Below, one piece after another: positions 8,609-17,206 of a stretch of DNA of 42,061 bases. Positions within the stretch are counted from its first letter, which is position 1, and each line of letters begins with the position of its first letter. The DNA is from Candidatus Thalassarchaeaceae archaeon (GTDB lineage Archaea > Thermoplasmatota > Poseidoniia > Poseidoniales > Thalassarchaeaceae), in NCBI GenBank assembly GCA_030747675.1, contig JASLKH010000077.1, positions 1-42,061 on the forward strand, in the 5' to 3' direction. The translations under genes were made by a program, and so were the position numbers. Under the pieces are notes generated by a model, which was given only the letters and a program-made list of their open reading frames with translations, searched no databases and was not told the DNA's origin.

Positions 8609-9124
8609 ATGTCCAAGGAGGATGGCCCTGAAGAGGTCGCTGAAGAAATACCCACTGAGGATGAAGTGGTTGAACCTACAATTGAGGAAAAACTTGCTGA
8701 AGCGATAGAAAGGGCGGAAAAGGCGGAAGCAGAAATTGGATACAGGGACGCCGATTTGATTAATCTTCGAAAACGTCACTCCATGGAGCGAAGTGAGGCA
8801 ATGAAATTCGCAGGCTTTAACTTATCATCACGTATTCTTCCAGTTTTGGATGGTCTAGACCGTGCACTTTTGGGAGCTGAAGATGGAGCATTCAAAGAGG
8901 GAATTCAGATGATTAGAGAGAATATGGTCGAGGCCCTTTCTGCTGAAGGAATTTCTTGCATTGAAGTAGAAGGTCTTTTTGACCCGAAAATTATGGAAGC
9001 AATCACAACAATGCCCGCTTCAGAAAATCATCCTGAAGGGACTGTAATTGACATTCTTGAAACCGGTTGGATGTACAAAGATCGTGTCCTTAGGCCTGCT
9101 CGAGTTGTAGTTGCCAAGGAGTGA
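8609..9124 (+). CDS. grpE: GrpE nucleotide-exchange factor
   Basis: Co-chaperone that drives ADP release from DnaK (Hsp70). The acidic disordered N-terminus, long helix (YRDADLINLRKRHSMERSEA) and C-terminal beta domain (GTVIDILETGWMYKDRVLRP) are typical; about 171 aa is normal. ATG 8609 starts MSKEDGPEE and fits the family; the frame stays open upstream to 8546, inside the radical SAM gene's end. No dnaK or dnaJ is adjacent. Hsp70 systems in archaea are generally thought to come from bacteria by transfer. Confidence 0.93.
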   Translation: MSKEDGPEEVAEEIPTEDEVVEPTIEEKLAEAIERAEKAEAEIGYRDADLINLRKRHSMERSEAMKFAGFNLSSRILPVLDGLDRALLGAEDGAFKEGIQMIRENMVEALSAEGISCIEVEGLFDPKIMEAITTMPASENHPEGTVIDILETGWMYKDRVLRPARVVVAKE

Positions 9125-9128
9125 TTTT

Positions 9129-9581
9129 TTGCGAAGAGAATATTTTCTCATACCTGTCGCTATATGGCTAGTATCAATATTTCTAATACAGATTCTGGGG
9201 GCTATTTATGCACCAGATTCATCTGTAATTCCTGATGAATGCCCCAAAAATTCGGGTAATTGCGAGCGAGAATTATTATTTTACAGTGGGTCTCCGGAAT
9301 CGGTTCACTCAGCAGCATTGGAATGGGTAGATGCACAAACGATGGCAAGTATAATTGATTCAAATAATACAGAATCACACACCGTTTTCAGAACAAGTTG
9401 GCTAATGTTTCCAGATGATTTCTACCTTACGTCTAAATGCACACAAAGTGGGACTTCATTACAAATTCATTCAGAATCTAGGCTGGGTCTATCTGATCTT
9501 GGAGTAAATAGCAATCGAATTGATGAATTAGTAGAATATCTAGATAATATCGAATTTGAACCACACATCTGCTCTAGTTAA
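9129..9581 (+). CDS. DUF1499 family membrane-anchored protein
   Basis: About 150 aa with an N-terminal RRE followed by a hydrophobic helix (FLIPVAIWLVSIFLIQILG), so it is membrane-anchored or secreted. The C-terminal half reads SESRLGLSDLGVNSNRIDEL, which resembles the DUF1499 hallmark (RSASRxGxSDxGxNRxRI), and a DDF motif (MFPDDFYL) precedes it as in that family. Cysteine pairs early in the chain may be bridged. TTG 9129 is chosen because GGAGTGA (9118-9124) lies four bases upstream, the same geometry as other starts in the window; a TTG at 9111 is possible. The function of DUF1499 is unknown. It is the last gene of the serC operon. Confidence 0.72.
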   Translation: MRREYFLIPVAIWLVSIFLIQILGAIYAPDSSVIPDECPKNSGNCERELLFYSGSPESVHSAALEWVDAQTMASIIDSNNTESHTVFRTSWLMFPDDFYLTSKCTQSGTSLQIHSESRLGLSDLGVNSNRIDELVEYLDNIEFEPHICSS

Positions 9582-10141
9582 CCAACAGGTTCTCCGCCTG
9601 TACCCATATGGAACAAACGACGCTGCCAACCATTTTCGATGATTAGACGAGCAACTGGTTCTGGCATGTTCACTCCAAGAGCCGCAATAGCTGCTTCTTC
9701 TTCTACAACTGTAGATAGCATTTGCATGGTTGTCCTAATGCGCCATCCCTGCCAATCTTCCCTATTTACTAAATTACTCTCGATTACAAACCAGCCTGCT
9801 TCTCTATAGAGTGAAGATGTGGCCTCGTCGGTAGTCAATATTACACCCGCAGGGCCATGGAATTTCTCAGCATGACGAACATAATTAGGAGGATCTCCCA
9901 AATCGGGGACGTGGACTATTTCTGCATTTATTCCATCTAACCAAGTCGTAATCATTTGCTCTCGTTCTTCTGCACTCCAAGGGTTTTCCAAGGATTCCTC
10001 GGCTTGTGATGAACCAATGCAGATGCGCAAAGGCAGTTCAGTATCACCAACTCCCAAATAAGAAATTGCGGCATTGACCATTGCTGCGTGTCCATTATGA
10101 AATGGCTGAAAGCGACCCAATACAATCATTGCTTCTTCCAA
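9578..10141 (-). CDS. nadM: Archaeal nicotinamide-nucleotide adenylyltransferase
   Basis: Joins NMN and ATP to NAD. The nucleotidyltransferase signature GRFQPFHNGH is at the N-terminus, with ISSAxxx-like GSSQAEESLENPWSAEER and the C-terminal RTTMQM region of the archaeal family; about 187 aa is normal. GGAGG at 10149-10153 sits seven bases before TTG 10141, which I prefer; TTG 10147 and ATG 10129 are alternatives. It overlaps or abuts the stop of the upstream unknown gene, so the two are translationally coupled. Its 3' end overlaps the convergent DUF1499 gene by four bases. Confidence 0.92.
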   Translation of the reverse strand: MEEAMIVLGRFQPFHNGHAAMVNAAISYLGVGDTELPLRICIGSSQAEESLENPWSAEEREQMITTWLDGINAEIVHVPDLGDPPNYVRHAEKFHGPAGVILTTDEATSSLYREAGWFVIESNLVNREDWQGWRIRTTMQMLSTVVEEEAAIAALGVNMPEPVARLIIENGWQRRLFHMGTGGEPVG

Positions 10142-10143
10142 AT

Positions 10144-10959
10144 TCAAGCCTCCGGTAGCCCATTTTCAAGTATATATCCAAGATTCCATTTCCCTTGACC
10201 CCAACTTGTTGCTTCGGTCCAATCTCGCCCCACCATGAGATGTAATTCAGGTAAATTAGCACTTTGTAAAGTGCGATGTAGACGGTCTGATGACGTCTGG
10301 TGAGCTTCCATTGTTGGTAAAATCCTAGGGTCTTGTTTCGGATCCATAGTTTCACCCAAGTCCTCTCTTGTTCTAATCCATTGCATCACAACTGATTCGG
10401 TATATGTTTCAATATCAACACATTCTACCAAATTTGATGCTTCCAGCCATGTTTTATCCGAATATAAATCATCAATGTCTTCGATTTTTCGATTTAATAA
10501 AACATCGAGATAGAGCATCATTCGACCCTCCCAGCAACGAAATGATCCAGGACTTGCAAATTCAGACAATAACCTCAACCCTTCAGACGCATCTGCGAGA
10601 GTAATATTTGATTTGCAAAGGTCATTCAAAAACCCTGAATTAGTCCAAACAATCGATTGTTTTTCAAACCAATCGAGAAAATCGCCTTCGGCGTCGATAT
10701 CAAATACACGCTCTAAAGTTTGTATTTCTTCAGGCCTCTTGACTCTCAATTCACCATTGGAAAGTGCCTCAGTTAATCGATTAGAAGGTATCGAACATAG
10801 ACCACGAAAAATAGCCGTGTCGATGAGTCGAGCCACTAAATCAACAGAAGCCACGATACGTTGTAGTGACGACCATCCATCAATGCTCGCACCATCCAAT
10901 ATCAACTTAGGAGGCGTTGTAAAGCTGTGTAGCAAGCCGTCAATAGTCCGTATTAGCAC
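10144..10959 (-). CDS. Unknown protein coupled to nadM
   Basis: 271 aa, not recognised. It appears soluble and largely helical, with no signal peptide, membrane helix or clear metal motif. Tryptophans are frequent (for example ASIDGWSSLQRIV and GRDWTEATSWGQGKWNLGYI). The start is a GTG at 10959; no better codon is seen. It is codirectional with nadM and its stop lies in the nadM translation-start region, so co-expression is near certain. A role in NAD metabolism is only a guess from position. It is divergent from the DRG GTPase across 61 bases. Confidence 0.7.
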   Translation of the reverse strand: MLIRTIDGLLHSFTTPPKLILDGASIDGWSSLQRIVASVDLVARLIDTAIFRGLCSIPSNRLTEALSNGELRVKRPEEIQTLERVFDIDAEGDFLDWFEKQSIVWTNSGFLNDLCKSNITLADASEGLRLLSEFASPGSFRCWEGRMMLYLDVLLNRKIEDIDDLYSDKTWLEASNLVECVDIETYTESVVMQWIRTREDLGETMDPKQDPRILPTMEAHQTSSDRLHRTLQSANLPELHLMVGRDWTEATSWGQGKWNLGYILENGLPEA

Positions 10960-10982
10960 ATCGAATTGAAGAACCTAAGTCT

Positions 10983-10995
10983 GGCCCATAGGGCC
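10983..10995. promoter_or_regulatory. Short GC-rich inverted repeat upstream of DRG GTPase
   Basis: GGCCC-ATA-GGGCC is a perfect 5-bp inverted repeat in the divergent gap, 25 bases before the DRG start. The same CCCATAGGG core occurs in the hairpin at 22931-22950. It may be a small hairpin in the 5' leader or a protein site. It is short enough to be chance. Confidence 0.3.
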
Positions 10996-11020
10996 GGGCG
11001 AGCCGTGAGGAGGTGGAATT

Positions 11021-12136
11021 ATGGCGACAATCAAAGAGCAAATTGCTGAAATTCAAGCGGAAATCGATAAGACTCAAAAAAATAAAGCCACGATGCACCA
11101 TATTGGTAAATTGAAGGCCAAGATTGCGGCTCTAAAAAGAAAAATTGAGGCGAGTCAGGCGCATGCAAGAAGTAGCGGGCCCGCATCTGGTTTCGAAGTG
11201 AAGAAATCTGGTGATGCAAGTGTTGCGCTTGTCGGTTTTCCATCTGTAGGTAAATCCACTTTAATTGCGCGATTGACGGGGCAAGATTCTGAAACCGGTG
11301 CTTATGCATTCACAACACTAACCTGTATCCCAGGGTTAATGGAACACCGGGGGGCGAAAATCCAGATTCTAGATTTGCCAGGGCTCATACCTGGAGCTGC
11401 TGAAGGAAAAGGTAGAGGCAAGGAGATTCTAGGAGTCATAAGATCTTGCGACATGGTTCTGTATGTTGTTGATCCATTCCAAGAATCTCATTTCAATGTC
11501 CTCCATCGTGAACTAGAAATTAGTGGGATGAGATTGAACGAGGAAAAACCACCCGTGTTTGTCAAAAGAACCGACAGAGGAGGAATTATCGTTCGCAGTA
11601 CTTGTGAACAAACTCACCTCAATGAAGAAGAAGTTCAAGATATTGTTCGCTCATATGGAATTGTGAGTGGGCACGTAACTATGCGAATTGATACGACCGC
11701 TGATCACATTGTTGATGCGATGGCGGCGAACCGTATTTATTCGAAAGCAGTTGTAGTTGTGAACAAGATGGATATTGCAAGTAAGGAAGACCTTACTAGA
11801 ACGACTGATATGCTTCCGGAAGGTTGGCCAGTGATGCCAATCTCCGCTTACACGGGCATGGGAGTGGAGAAAATGAAGGATTTCATTTATGACAATTTAG
11901 GATTCATGTCAATATATCTGAAACCCCAAGGTCAAGAAGCGGATTTGGTTGAGCCTTTGATTGTAAAAGATACTTCAACCGTCGAAGACGTGTGCAATAC
12001 TCTCCACAGGGATTTTGTTCGGAATTTTAGATATGCTAGAGTGCTTGGACCCTCCGCTAAATTCGACTGGCAGCGAATAGGATTGGGTCATCGATTGAAA
12101 GATGGGGATTTGATTTCAATCATCATCAAACGCTGA
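11021..12136 (+). CDS. drg: DRG-type GTPase with TGS domain
   Basis: Obg-HflX superfamily GTPase of the DRG/Rbg branch, shared by archaea and eukaryotes and associated with ribosomes. Seen in order: a coiled N-terminal helical region (1-50), G1 VGFPSVGKST (71-80), G2 around the FTTLTCIPG stretch (97-105), G3 DLPGLI (118-123), G4 NKMD (about 249) and a C-terminal TGS domain from about 296 (IYLKPQGQEADL onward) ending in DLISIIIKR. The 371-aa length matches DRG. GGAGGTGG at 11009-11016, four bases before ATG 11021, is one of the best ribosome sites in the window. The gene is divergent from the nadM operon. Confidence 0.95.
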   Translation: MATIKEQIAEIQAEIDKTQKNKATMHHIGKLKAKIAALKRKIEASQAHARSSGPASGFEVKKSGDASVALVGFPSVGKSTLIARLTGQDSETGAYAFTTLTCIPGLMEHRGAKIQILDLPGLIPGAAEGKGRGKEILGVIRSCDMVLYVVDPFQESHFNVLHRELEISGMRLNEEKPPVFVKRTDRGGIIVRSTCEQTHLNEEEVQDIVRSYGIVSGHVTMRIDTTADHIVDAMAANRIYSKAVVVVNKMDIASKEDLTRTTDMLPEGWPVMPISAYTGMGVEKMKDFIYDNLGFMSIYLKPQGQEADLVEPLIVKDTSTVEDVCNTLHRDFVRNFRYARVLGPSAKFDWQRIGLGHRLKDGDLISIIIKR

Positions 12137-12205
12137 TGTTACTTAACATCTCTAAAGGAGATGTTGATAGGTACGAGTGCTATCCCAGTGCCCCGGGTGT
12201 GCAAC

Positions 12206-13432
12206 ATGGAGCGATATTATCCACGTGCTGGTTTGGCATGCGCCCTCTTTGCATTGGCCTTATGGTGTGTGTTCCTCTTCAATGGAGTATTGGGATTTTT
12301 CCCATCGATAATATTTGCAGATGGAGGTATTGGTTCAAAATTTCATTTTTGGTTTTTCATTGAAGATCGGTTGCTAGGAGGGTCTGCAAACTCAGTTTGG
12401 TCGGAAGCGGGTGTTATGACTGGGCAGGAGTGGTTTATGCTCAGCCTAGCAATACCATTGAGTGGGGGGGCATTATTCTGTCTTCGGCACCGACCTGAGT
12501 TTGGGAATATCGATTCTGGTGACCTAATGAATGAACGTGAGCAATTGGAAATGTCGACCTCGTCATCAAACACTTCAGGCACTGGAAATGCAAACACTGC
12601 AGCTATTATCGATTCCGTGATTTCAAAAGAAGGCGCGGTTGATGAAAGCACTGTTGCCGCAGCACTTGGTGAGATGGGAGAAATGGCCGCTGCTTATGCT
12701 GCAGAGATGAAAGTGGATGAACTCGATGAATCGGAGGATCCTATCTTAGATAGTCGATTTACCACAGTTGTTGATGATGGAAATTCAATGGAAATTGCAT
12801 CTGCGGCTGCCAGCGAAAAAACACCAATAATTCCAATTGTTGAAAATAACGTTCAATCAAAAATCATCTCTGAAGAAGAAATTGCAGATGATCCATTCGA
12901 TGATTGGCCAGTAATTGAAACCGTTATCACAAGTAAGTCCAAAGATAAAGACGAGGGTGAGAAGGAGGTAGAAGATGCTGCGAAGAAAAGTGTATTACCT
13001 TCTTTATCTGAAATCACTGATAAAATCTCAGCAGGGTCAGTGAAAGCAGTAGAGGTGTCAACATCTGCTGTGCATAGTATGGCATCAATGGCAGCGAAGG
13101 TCAAAAACAAGATTGTCGGGTCATCGAGAAAGCCAAAGTCAACTGTGATGCCTGTACGACCTGAGAACCTTCCTCCAATGGCTGAATGGGATGAAAATGA
13201 GGGAGAATGGGTCCTTTTTGGGCGCCCAATTAGAATTGCTCCTAAAATCGAACCTGTGCAATCAAAGCCAGATTGGGTCACTGAATCTGAAGATTTTGAA
13301 TCAGATATTATTCAAGAACAGTTGCCATTACTTCAGGCTAAACCAATATCTAATCAAACAAATAAGGGAACACCTGCGCCCGAAGAAAATTTGCAAAAGA
13401 GGAACGTTCCCAAAATTCCAAAATTGTTCTGA
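12206..13432 (+). CDS. Membrane protein with long acidic disordered tail, unknown
   Basis: About 408 aa. Two hydrophobic segments lie in the first 100 residues (LACALFALALWCVFLFNGVL and WFMLSLAIPLSGGALFCL), followed by a low-complexity, Ser/Asp/Glu-rich region of some 200 residues, and then a short ordered motif (WDENEGEWVLFGRPIRI). An amphipathic stretch (SAVHSMASMAAKVKNKI) breaks the tail. No family is recognised. I chose ATG 12206 because it starts just before the first helix; the frame is open upstream to 12161. It lies 19 bases before tatC on the same strand, probably the same operon, so a role at the translocon or envelope is possible but unproven. Confidence 0.72.
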   Translation: MERYYPRAGLACALFALALWCVFLFNGVLGFFPSIIFADGGIGSKFHFWFFIEDRLLGGSANSVWSEAGVMTGQEWFMLSLAIPLSGGALFCLRHRPEFGNIDSGDLMNEREQLEMSTSSSNTSGTGNANTAAIIDSVISKEGAVDESTVAAALGEMGEMAAAYAAEMKVDELDESEDPILDSRFTTVVDDGNSMEIASAAASEKTPIIPIVENNVQSKIISEEEIADDPFDDWPVIETVITSKSKDKDEGEKEVEDAAKKSVLPSLSEITDKISAGSVKAVEVSTSAVHSMASMAAKVKNKIVGSSRKPKSTVMPVRPENLPPMAEWDENEGEWVLFGRPIRIAPKIEPVQSKPDWVTESEDFESDIIQEQLPLLQAKPISNQTNKGTPAPEENLQKRNVPKIPKLF

Positions 13433-13451
13433 GACACGCTGAGGCGTTCCA

Positions 13452-14246
13452 ATGGTAGATTCAATTGATTTCGAAGACTTGCTTGATGCACCAAGAATGC
13501 GTGTTTTCCGAGTATTTGGAGCTCATTTACGGATGCGTGCAAGGTTGCTTGCATCTCTATTTGTGTTCGGTTTGATTGTGGGTTATCCTCTTGCTGGAGA
13601 ATTGATTGATTGGTTATTGGTTCAACCTAAACTAATTCCAGATGATGCATCAATAGTAACACTTCAACCACTTGAATTAGTACTATTGCGATTGCAACTT
13701 GCTGGGTACCTCTCAATTGGATTGGTAGTCGTCGCGTTAATTTTTGATGCTGCAAGATATGCAGGTAAAAATGAACATGTCTCTGAATTTCTATCTGAAG
13801 CCGAATTGCCAGAAATTCCCTCAGGGGCATTTTTCCGTGGTTTTATTGCAGTAATTAGTGCGATCACTTTGGCCATATTTGGATTAATTTATGCCTGGGA
13901 AATTCTAATTCCATTTTTACTTGAGTACTTGCAAGAAGATGCTTCTTCAGCCGGATTAGAAACTACTTGGCACCTCCAAGCCTGGATTGGATTTATCGCA
14001 TCACTAGCACTTGGTAGTGCTTTAGCATTCCAAGTTCCATTAGCCGTCCTCGTTGTCCTTAGAGGGGGTTTAGTTGAGCGTCAACTGATGACAAAATACA
14101 GGAGGCATCTATGGTTTGCAAGTATAGTCATTGGAGCGATGTTGTCTCCCCCTGATCCTCTCTCATTAGCACTCATTGCAGCACCTATGATTGTGCTATT
14201 TGAAATCGCACTAATCATTGATTCGATTATTCCTCAGAAAGAGTAA
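13452..14246 (+). CDS. tatC: Sec-independent protein translocase TatC
   Basis: Core receptor of the twin-arginine pathway, which exports folded proteins. The chain is highly hydrophobic with about six helices, and carries the TatC C-terminal motif SPPDPLSLALIAAPMIVLFE and the middle motif LGSALAFQVPLAVLVVL. The family's first-loop glutamate environment (EFLSEAELPEI) is less canonical than in bacteria. 264 aa is normal. ATG 13452 follows the upstream gene by 19 bases. No TatA-like protein is adjacent. The 3' end overlaps the convergent UMF1-type gene by 20 bases. Confidence 0.9.
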   Translation: MVDSIDFEDLLDAPRMRVFRVFGAHLRMRARLLASLFVFGLIVGYPLAGELIDWLLVQPKLIPDDASIVTLQPLELVLLRLQLAGYLSIGLVVVALIFDAARYAGKNEHVSEFLSEAELPEIPSGAFFRGFIAVISAITLAIFGLIYAWEILIPFLLEYLQEDASSAGLETTWHLQAWIGFIASLALGSALAFQVPLAVLVVLRGGLVERQLMTKYRRHLWFASIVIGAMLSPPDPLSLALIAAPMIVLFEIALIIDSIIPQKE

Positions 14247-15978
14247 TTCCTCGGTTCCTTTCATCTTCTGCAGTTGCTACAGCGATCCCATCTTCAACAT
14301 CAACCCAGCGCATCATCACAGTTCCTGCAATGATAAACATCGCCAAACTTGCGATGGCAACTCTACTATCGAATGTGACGGAAAGGATTGTGTAAACTGC
14401 TGGCCCAAAAAATGCCGAGACTTTGCCAAAGAATCCAAAGAATCCAAAGAATTCAGTGCTCCTTGTTTCAGGAACCATCTGTCCAAATAGGCTTCTTGCT
14501 AGACCCTGGCTACCACCCATCAAAACGCCTGCAAGGCAACCTAGAATCAGCCATTGCCAAAACACAGTCATACCCAACGGGGACCAGACATGCTCTCTAA
14601 CAGTAACAGGGATGAAATCCAATTTCCCATCTCCAAGGTTGGTCGGATGATCGATGCCAACCATCGTTGAATTACTGAGGGTTCCACCAATCACCGAGAC
14701 GCTATATCGTGTATCTTCATTGGCTGTAAGGAATGCAGTCATGTTTTCCAAATCAGCGGACCCATTAGTATCCTCTTCAAAGTGGTTGTTCTTACAATCA
14801 TCACAAAATGGGAGTATGTGCTCCCAATCATCCTTGAAGTCTTGATCTTCATCCCCCATGCCAACCAATTCTAGATTCCGAACCGTGATGACATACGATT
14901 CATCGTCCCATTCAGCTTGGTAATCATATTCTTCGTGCTCTTCAAGTGAAAGCGGGGCGAAAGACATGGCTCCAACAATCATCACGCACCACATAACCAA
15001 AGAGAATGTGAGGGCCTTCTTTGTAGACCAACGTTCTGCAAGCCAAGTGAAGAAAAATGCAGCAGGGAAGGCTACGAACTGAATCACTACGATTGTCATT
15101 ATCAAATCCGTCATCGTTAGTCCCAATACTGCGATACCAAAGGCTCCTGCAAGCGCTGTGACACTGTTGATCCCATCTATGAATAGGAAATATGCAAGCA
15201 TATAGATGAATAATGTACGGAAATTTTTCCATTCTTTCAACGTATTCCAAACCTCACTAACCCCCAATTTTGTGGCATCCTTCAAGGTCAAATCTTCAAC
15301 CTCATTCTCAATCTCTGGTTCAGCAACATAGGCAAAGGTGTACCAAGAGAATCCAAACCACCATACTCCTGAACTGGCAATACAGAATGGAACTACCCAG
15401 TCTCCTGTAACACCTAAAATAAGTCCCAGGTGGAATACCAAAAGCAAACCCCCACCCAAATAGCCATAGGCATAGGCCTTATTGGAAATTGAATCCATTT
15501 CATAATGTTCGCCTTGGTAAGGAAGTAATGCATTGTAGAATACGCCTGCTGCATTCAACCCAATATTCGCCATTAAGAACATGATAAAAATCCACATCCA
15601 ACTGTAAGTTGTGCCAAATAATGGTGCGAAGGACAGTAAAAATACTGAACCTGCACCAAGCCAAGTCATCCATTTTAAAGCCTTCATTTTGATTTTCTTT
15701 CGGTCAGCGATCACACCAATCGATGGGCTAACTATAGCAACCGCCATCGTACCGAGTGCAACTGCAAGAGACCAAGCAGCATCGCTAGTCATCTCAACTC
15801 CAATGACTGTTCCCGTGAGTCCATTGGCTTCCAAGAAAAGATATGCAAACCAAGCGGGAAGTATTGCAACGGTCACACTGGTCTCAAAAGCTGATTTACC
15901 CCAATCATACATACAATACCCATGAATCGATTTTTTCTTGTTCATAGCAACATCGTGTGCCGAAAGATTTTCTTCCAT
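14227..15978 (-). CDS. UMF1/Atg22-like MFS transporter with large loop insertion
   Basis: Major facilitator protein of the UMF1 (YxiO/Atg22-like) group. The family's N-terminal motif YDWGKSAFETSV lies at 24-35 and the C-terminal GSQGLARSLFGQMVPE at 489-504. About twelve helices are expected. Residues about 343-466, between two C-terminal-half helices, are a soluble acidic insertion containing a CDDC pair (392-395) and NGS/NMT/NST sequons, predicted to lie outside the cell. That makes the protein 583 aa against about 430 for plain members. The substrate is unknown; fungal Atg22 exports amino acids from the vacuole. Start is ATG 15978 or the internal ATG 15945. It is divergent from the glycerophosphodiesterase with only 22 bases between the outer starts. 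Confidence 0.86.
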   Translation of the reverse strand: MEENLSAHDVAMNKKKSIHGYCMYDWGKSAFETSVTVAILPAWFAYLFLEANGLTGTVIGVEMTSDAAWSLAVALGTMAVAIVSPSIGVIADRKKIKMKALKWMTWLGAGSVFLLSFAPLFGTTYSWMWIFIMFLMANIGLNAAGVFYNALLPYQGEHYEMDSISNKAYAYGYLGGGLLLVFHLGLILGVTGDWVVPFCIASSGVWWFGFSWYTFAYVAEPEIENEVEDLTLKDATKLGVSEVWNTLKEWKNFRTLFIYMLAYFLFIDGINSVTALAGAFGIAVLGLTMTDLIMTIVVIQFVAFPAAFFFTWLAERWSTKKALTFSLVMWCVMIVGAMSFAPLSLEEHEEYDYQAEWDDESYVITVRNLELVGMGDEDQDFKDDWEHILPFCDDCKNNHFEEDTNGSADLENMTAFLTANEDTRYSVSVIGGTLSNSTMVGIDHPTNLGDGKLDFIPVTVREHVWSPLGMTVFWQWLILGCLAGVLMGGSQGLARSLFGQMVPETRSTEFFGFFGFFGKVSAFFGPAVYTILSVTFDSRVAIASLAMFIIAGTVMMRWVDVEDGIAVATAEDERNRGITLSEE

Positions 15979-16000
15979 TACTGTGGGCTAAAACTGGCAC

Positions 16001-17206
16001 ATGATTAGTCTTGGTGAAGGTGACGATTCAAAAACCGTATACTCCACCCATAGCATAATGGCGGAAGAATGGTCGAAGCCACCGGAGAATTCTCTGGCGG
16101 GGTTACGACACGCAATGAACCATATGGATGGAGTAGAATTTGATCTTAGATTGACCAAAGATGACGAATTAATTATTTTCCATGACAATCATATTTCAAA
16201 ATCTCAACGTGAAGATATAGGAGGGAGAAAATGGGTAGAAGACCATGAAGCTGAGAGTTTACAGGCTCTAGGAGCACCACTCTTTTCAGAACTAATCGCT
16301 GATAATGAATTCAAAACAGCATGGTTGGAGAAGGGGAAAATTGCTTGCATTGAACTCAAAATGCCTCACCCTAATGCGAAGCATGCAGGTTCTGTCAACC
16401 CACGCAAAAGAGAGAGGCATGCTCGAAAAATGGCGAAAATGGTTGACTCTATGGTTGGTGAATTAAATCCCCCTCATAATTCAGTTGTATTGTATTCTTT
16501 CAAACGCCGATTCCGACACACTTGTGCACGCGCAGGAGTAAGGTGGCCTGTTGCTCAATTGCAACCAGCAATTCCAGAAATTGGTAATGATACAGTCAAA
16601 CGAATTCTTACATTACCTTCTTTCATGTGGCTATCATTACCATTCCACCTCAAACATCAACAGAACGTTGGAGCACCGATGCTTCCTTGCGCATTAGAAT
16701 ATCTGGAAGGTTTCACTAGACATCTGACATTAGGTCGTACTGTAGGATTGAAAGGGTACACTGCAAGAAGACTTACGAGATTACGGCAAGGCTACCAAGC
16801 CTATGTATGGCCTGCTCCTTTAGAAGTTGAGCAATCTCTTCGTGATTTGGGATTAACTGGGTTATCTGATTACACATCACCTGAACTCTATACTCTACCA
16901 ACAGGGGAGGCCCGGTGGACTCGATGGGCTAGCCAACCATTAGATGAGGAACAACAAAATCTGTTCAAAGTAGCAGAACCTGAGCACCATGAAGCACTAA
17001 TTTCTGAAGCTGCTAGAGAAGTTTCTCCTTGGCGTGAACTAAGTGATTTAGAAAGGAGGAGTTTTCTTGCTAATTGGAGGAAAAAATGGCAATGGGATCG
17101 AGAAATCGATGAATTAGTTGAAGATTCAGGCGCCAATCGGATGCCTTGGGAAATAAGTCGATTACTAGGTCACCGAGGATCTGGAAAGAATAGCGACTCA
17201 TTCTAA
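16001..17206 (+). CDS. Glycerophosphodiester phosphodiesterase-family protein
   Basis: Members hydrolyse glycerophosphodiesters to an alcohol and glycerol phosphate. The GDPD N-terminal region is clear: PPENSLAGLRHAM, the metal ligands in VEFDLRLTKDDEL, IFHD, and a later CIELKMP. The usual HRG at the first strand reads HSI (near residue 17), so the histidine is kept but the arginine is missing. The protein is also longer (401 aa) than the usual 250, with a helical, Trp-rich C-terminal part of unknown role. Start ATG 16001 is just upstream of the catalytic histidine. In an archaeon the substrate could be an archaeal lipid head group or dietary phospholipid; this cannot be decided here. Confidence 0.82.
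   Translation: MISLGEGDDSKTVYSTHSIMAEEWSKPPENSLAGLRHAMNHMDGVEFDLRLTKDDELIIFHDNHISKSQREDIGGRKWVEDHEAESLQALGAPLFSELIADNEFKTAWLEKGKIACIELKMPHPNAKHAGSVNPRKRERHARKMAKMVDSMVGELNPPHNSVVLYSFKRRFRHTCARAGVRWPVAQLQPAIPEIGNDTVKRILTLPSFMWLSLPFHLKHQQNVGAPMLPCALEYLEGFTRHLTLGRTVGLKGYTARRLTRLRQGYQAYVWPAPLEVEQSLRDLGLTGLSDYTSPELYTLPTGEARWTRWASQPLDEEQQNLFKVAEPEHHEALISEAAREVSPWRELSDLERRSFLANWRKKWQWDREIDELVEDSGANRMPWEISRLLGHRGSGKNSDSF

Noticed and set aside
5793-9581. Treating serC-pdxT as a complete PLP pathway
   Set aside because: The DXP route needs pdxA/pdxJ and the other route needs pdxS; none is in the window. Shared transcription is all that can be claimed.
12853-13281. 142-aa frame opposite the acidic membrane-protein gene
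   Set aside because: Low-complexity mirror of the acidic tail, with no family signal.
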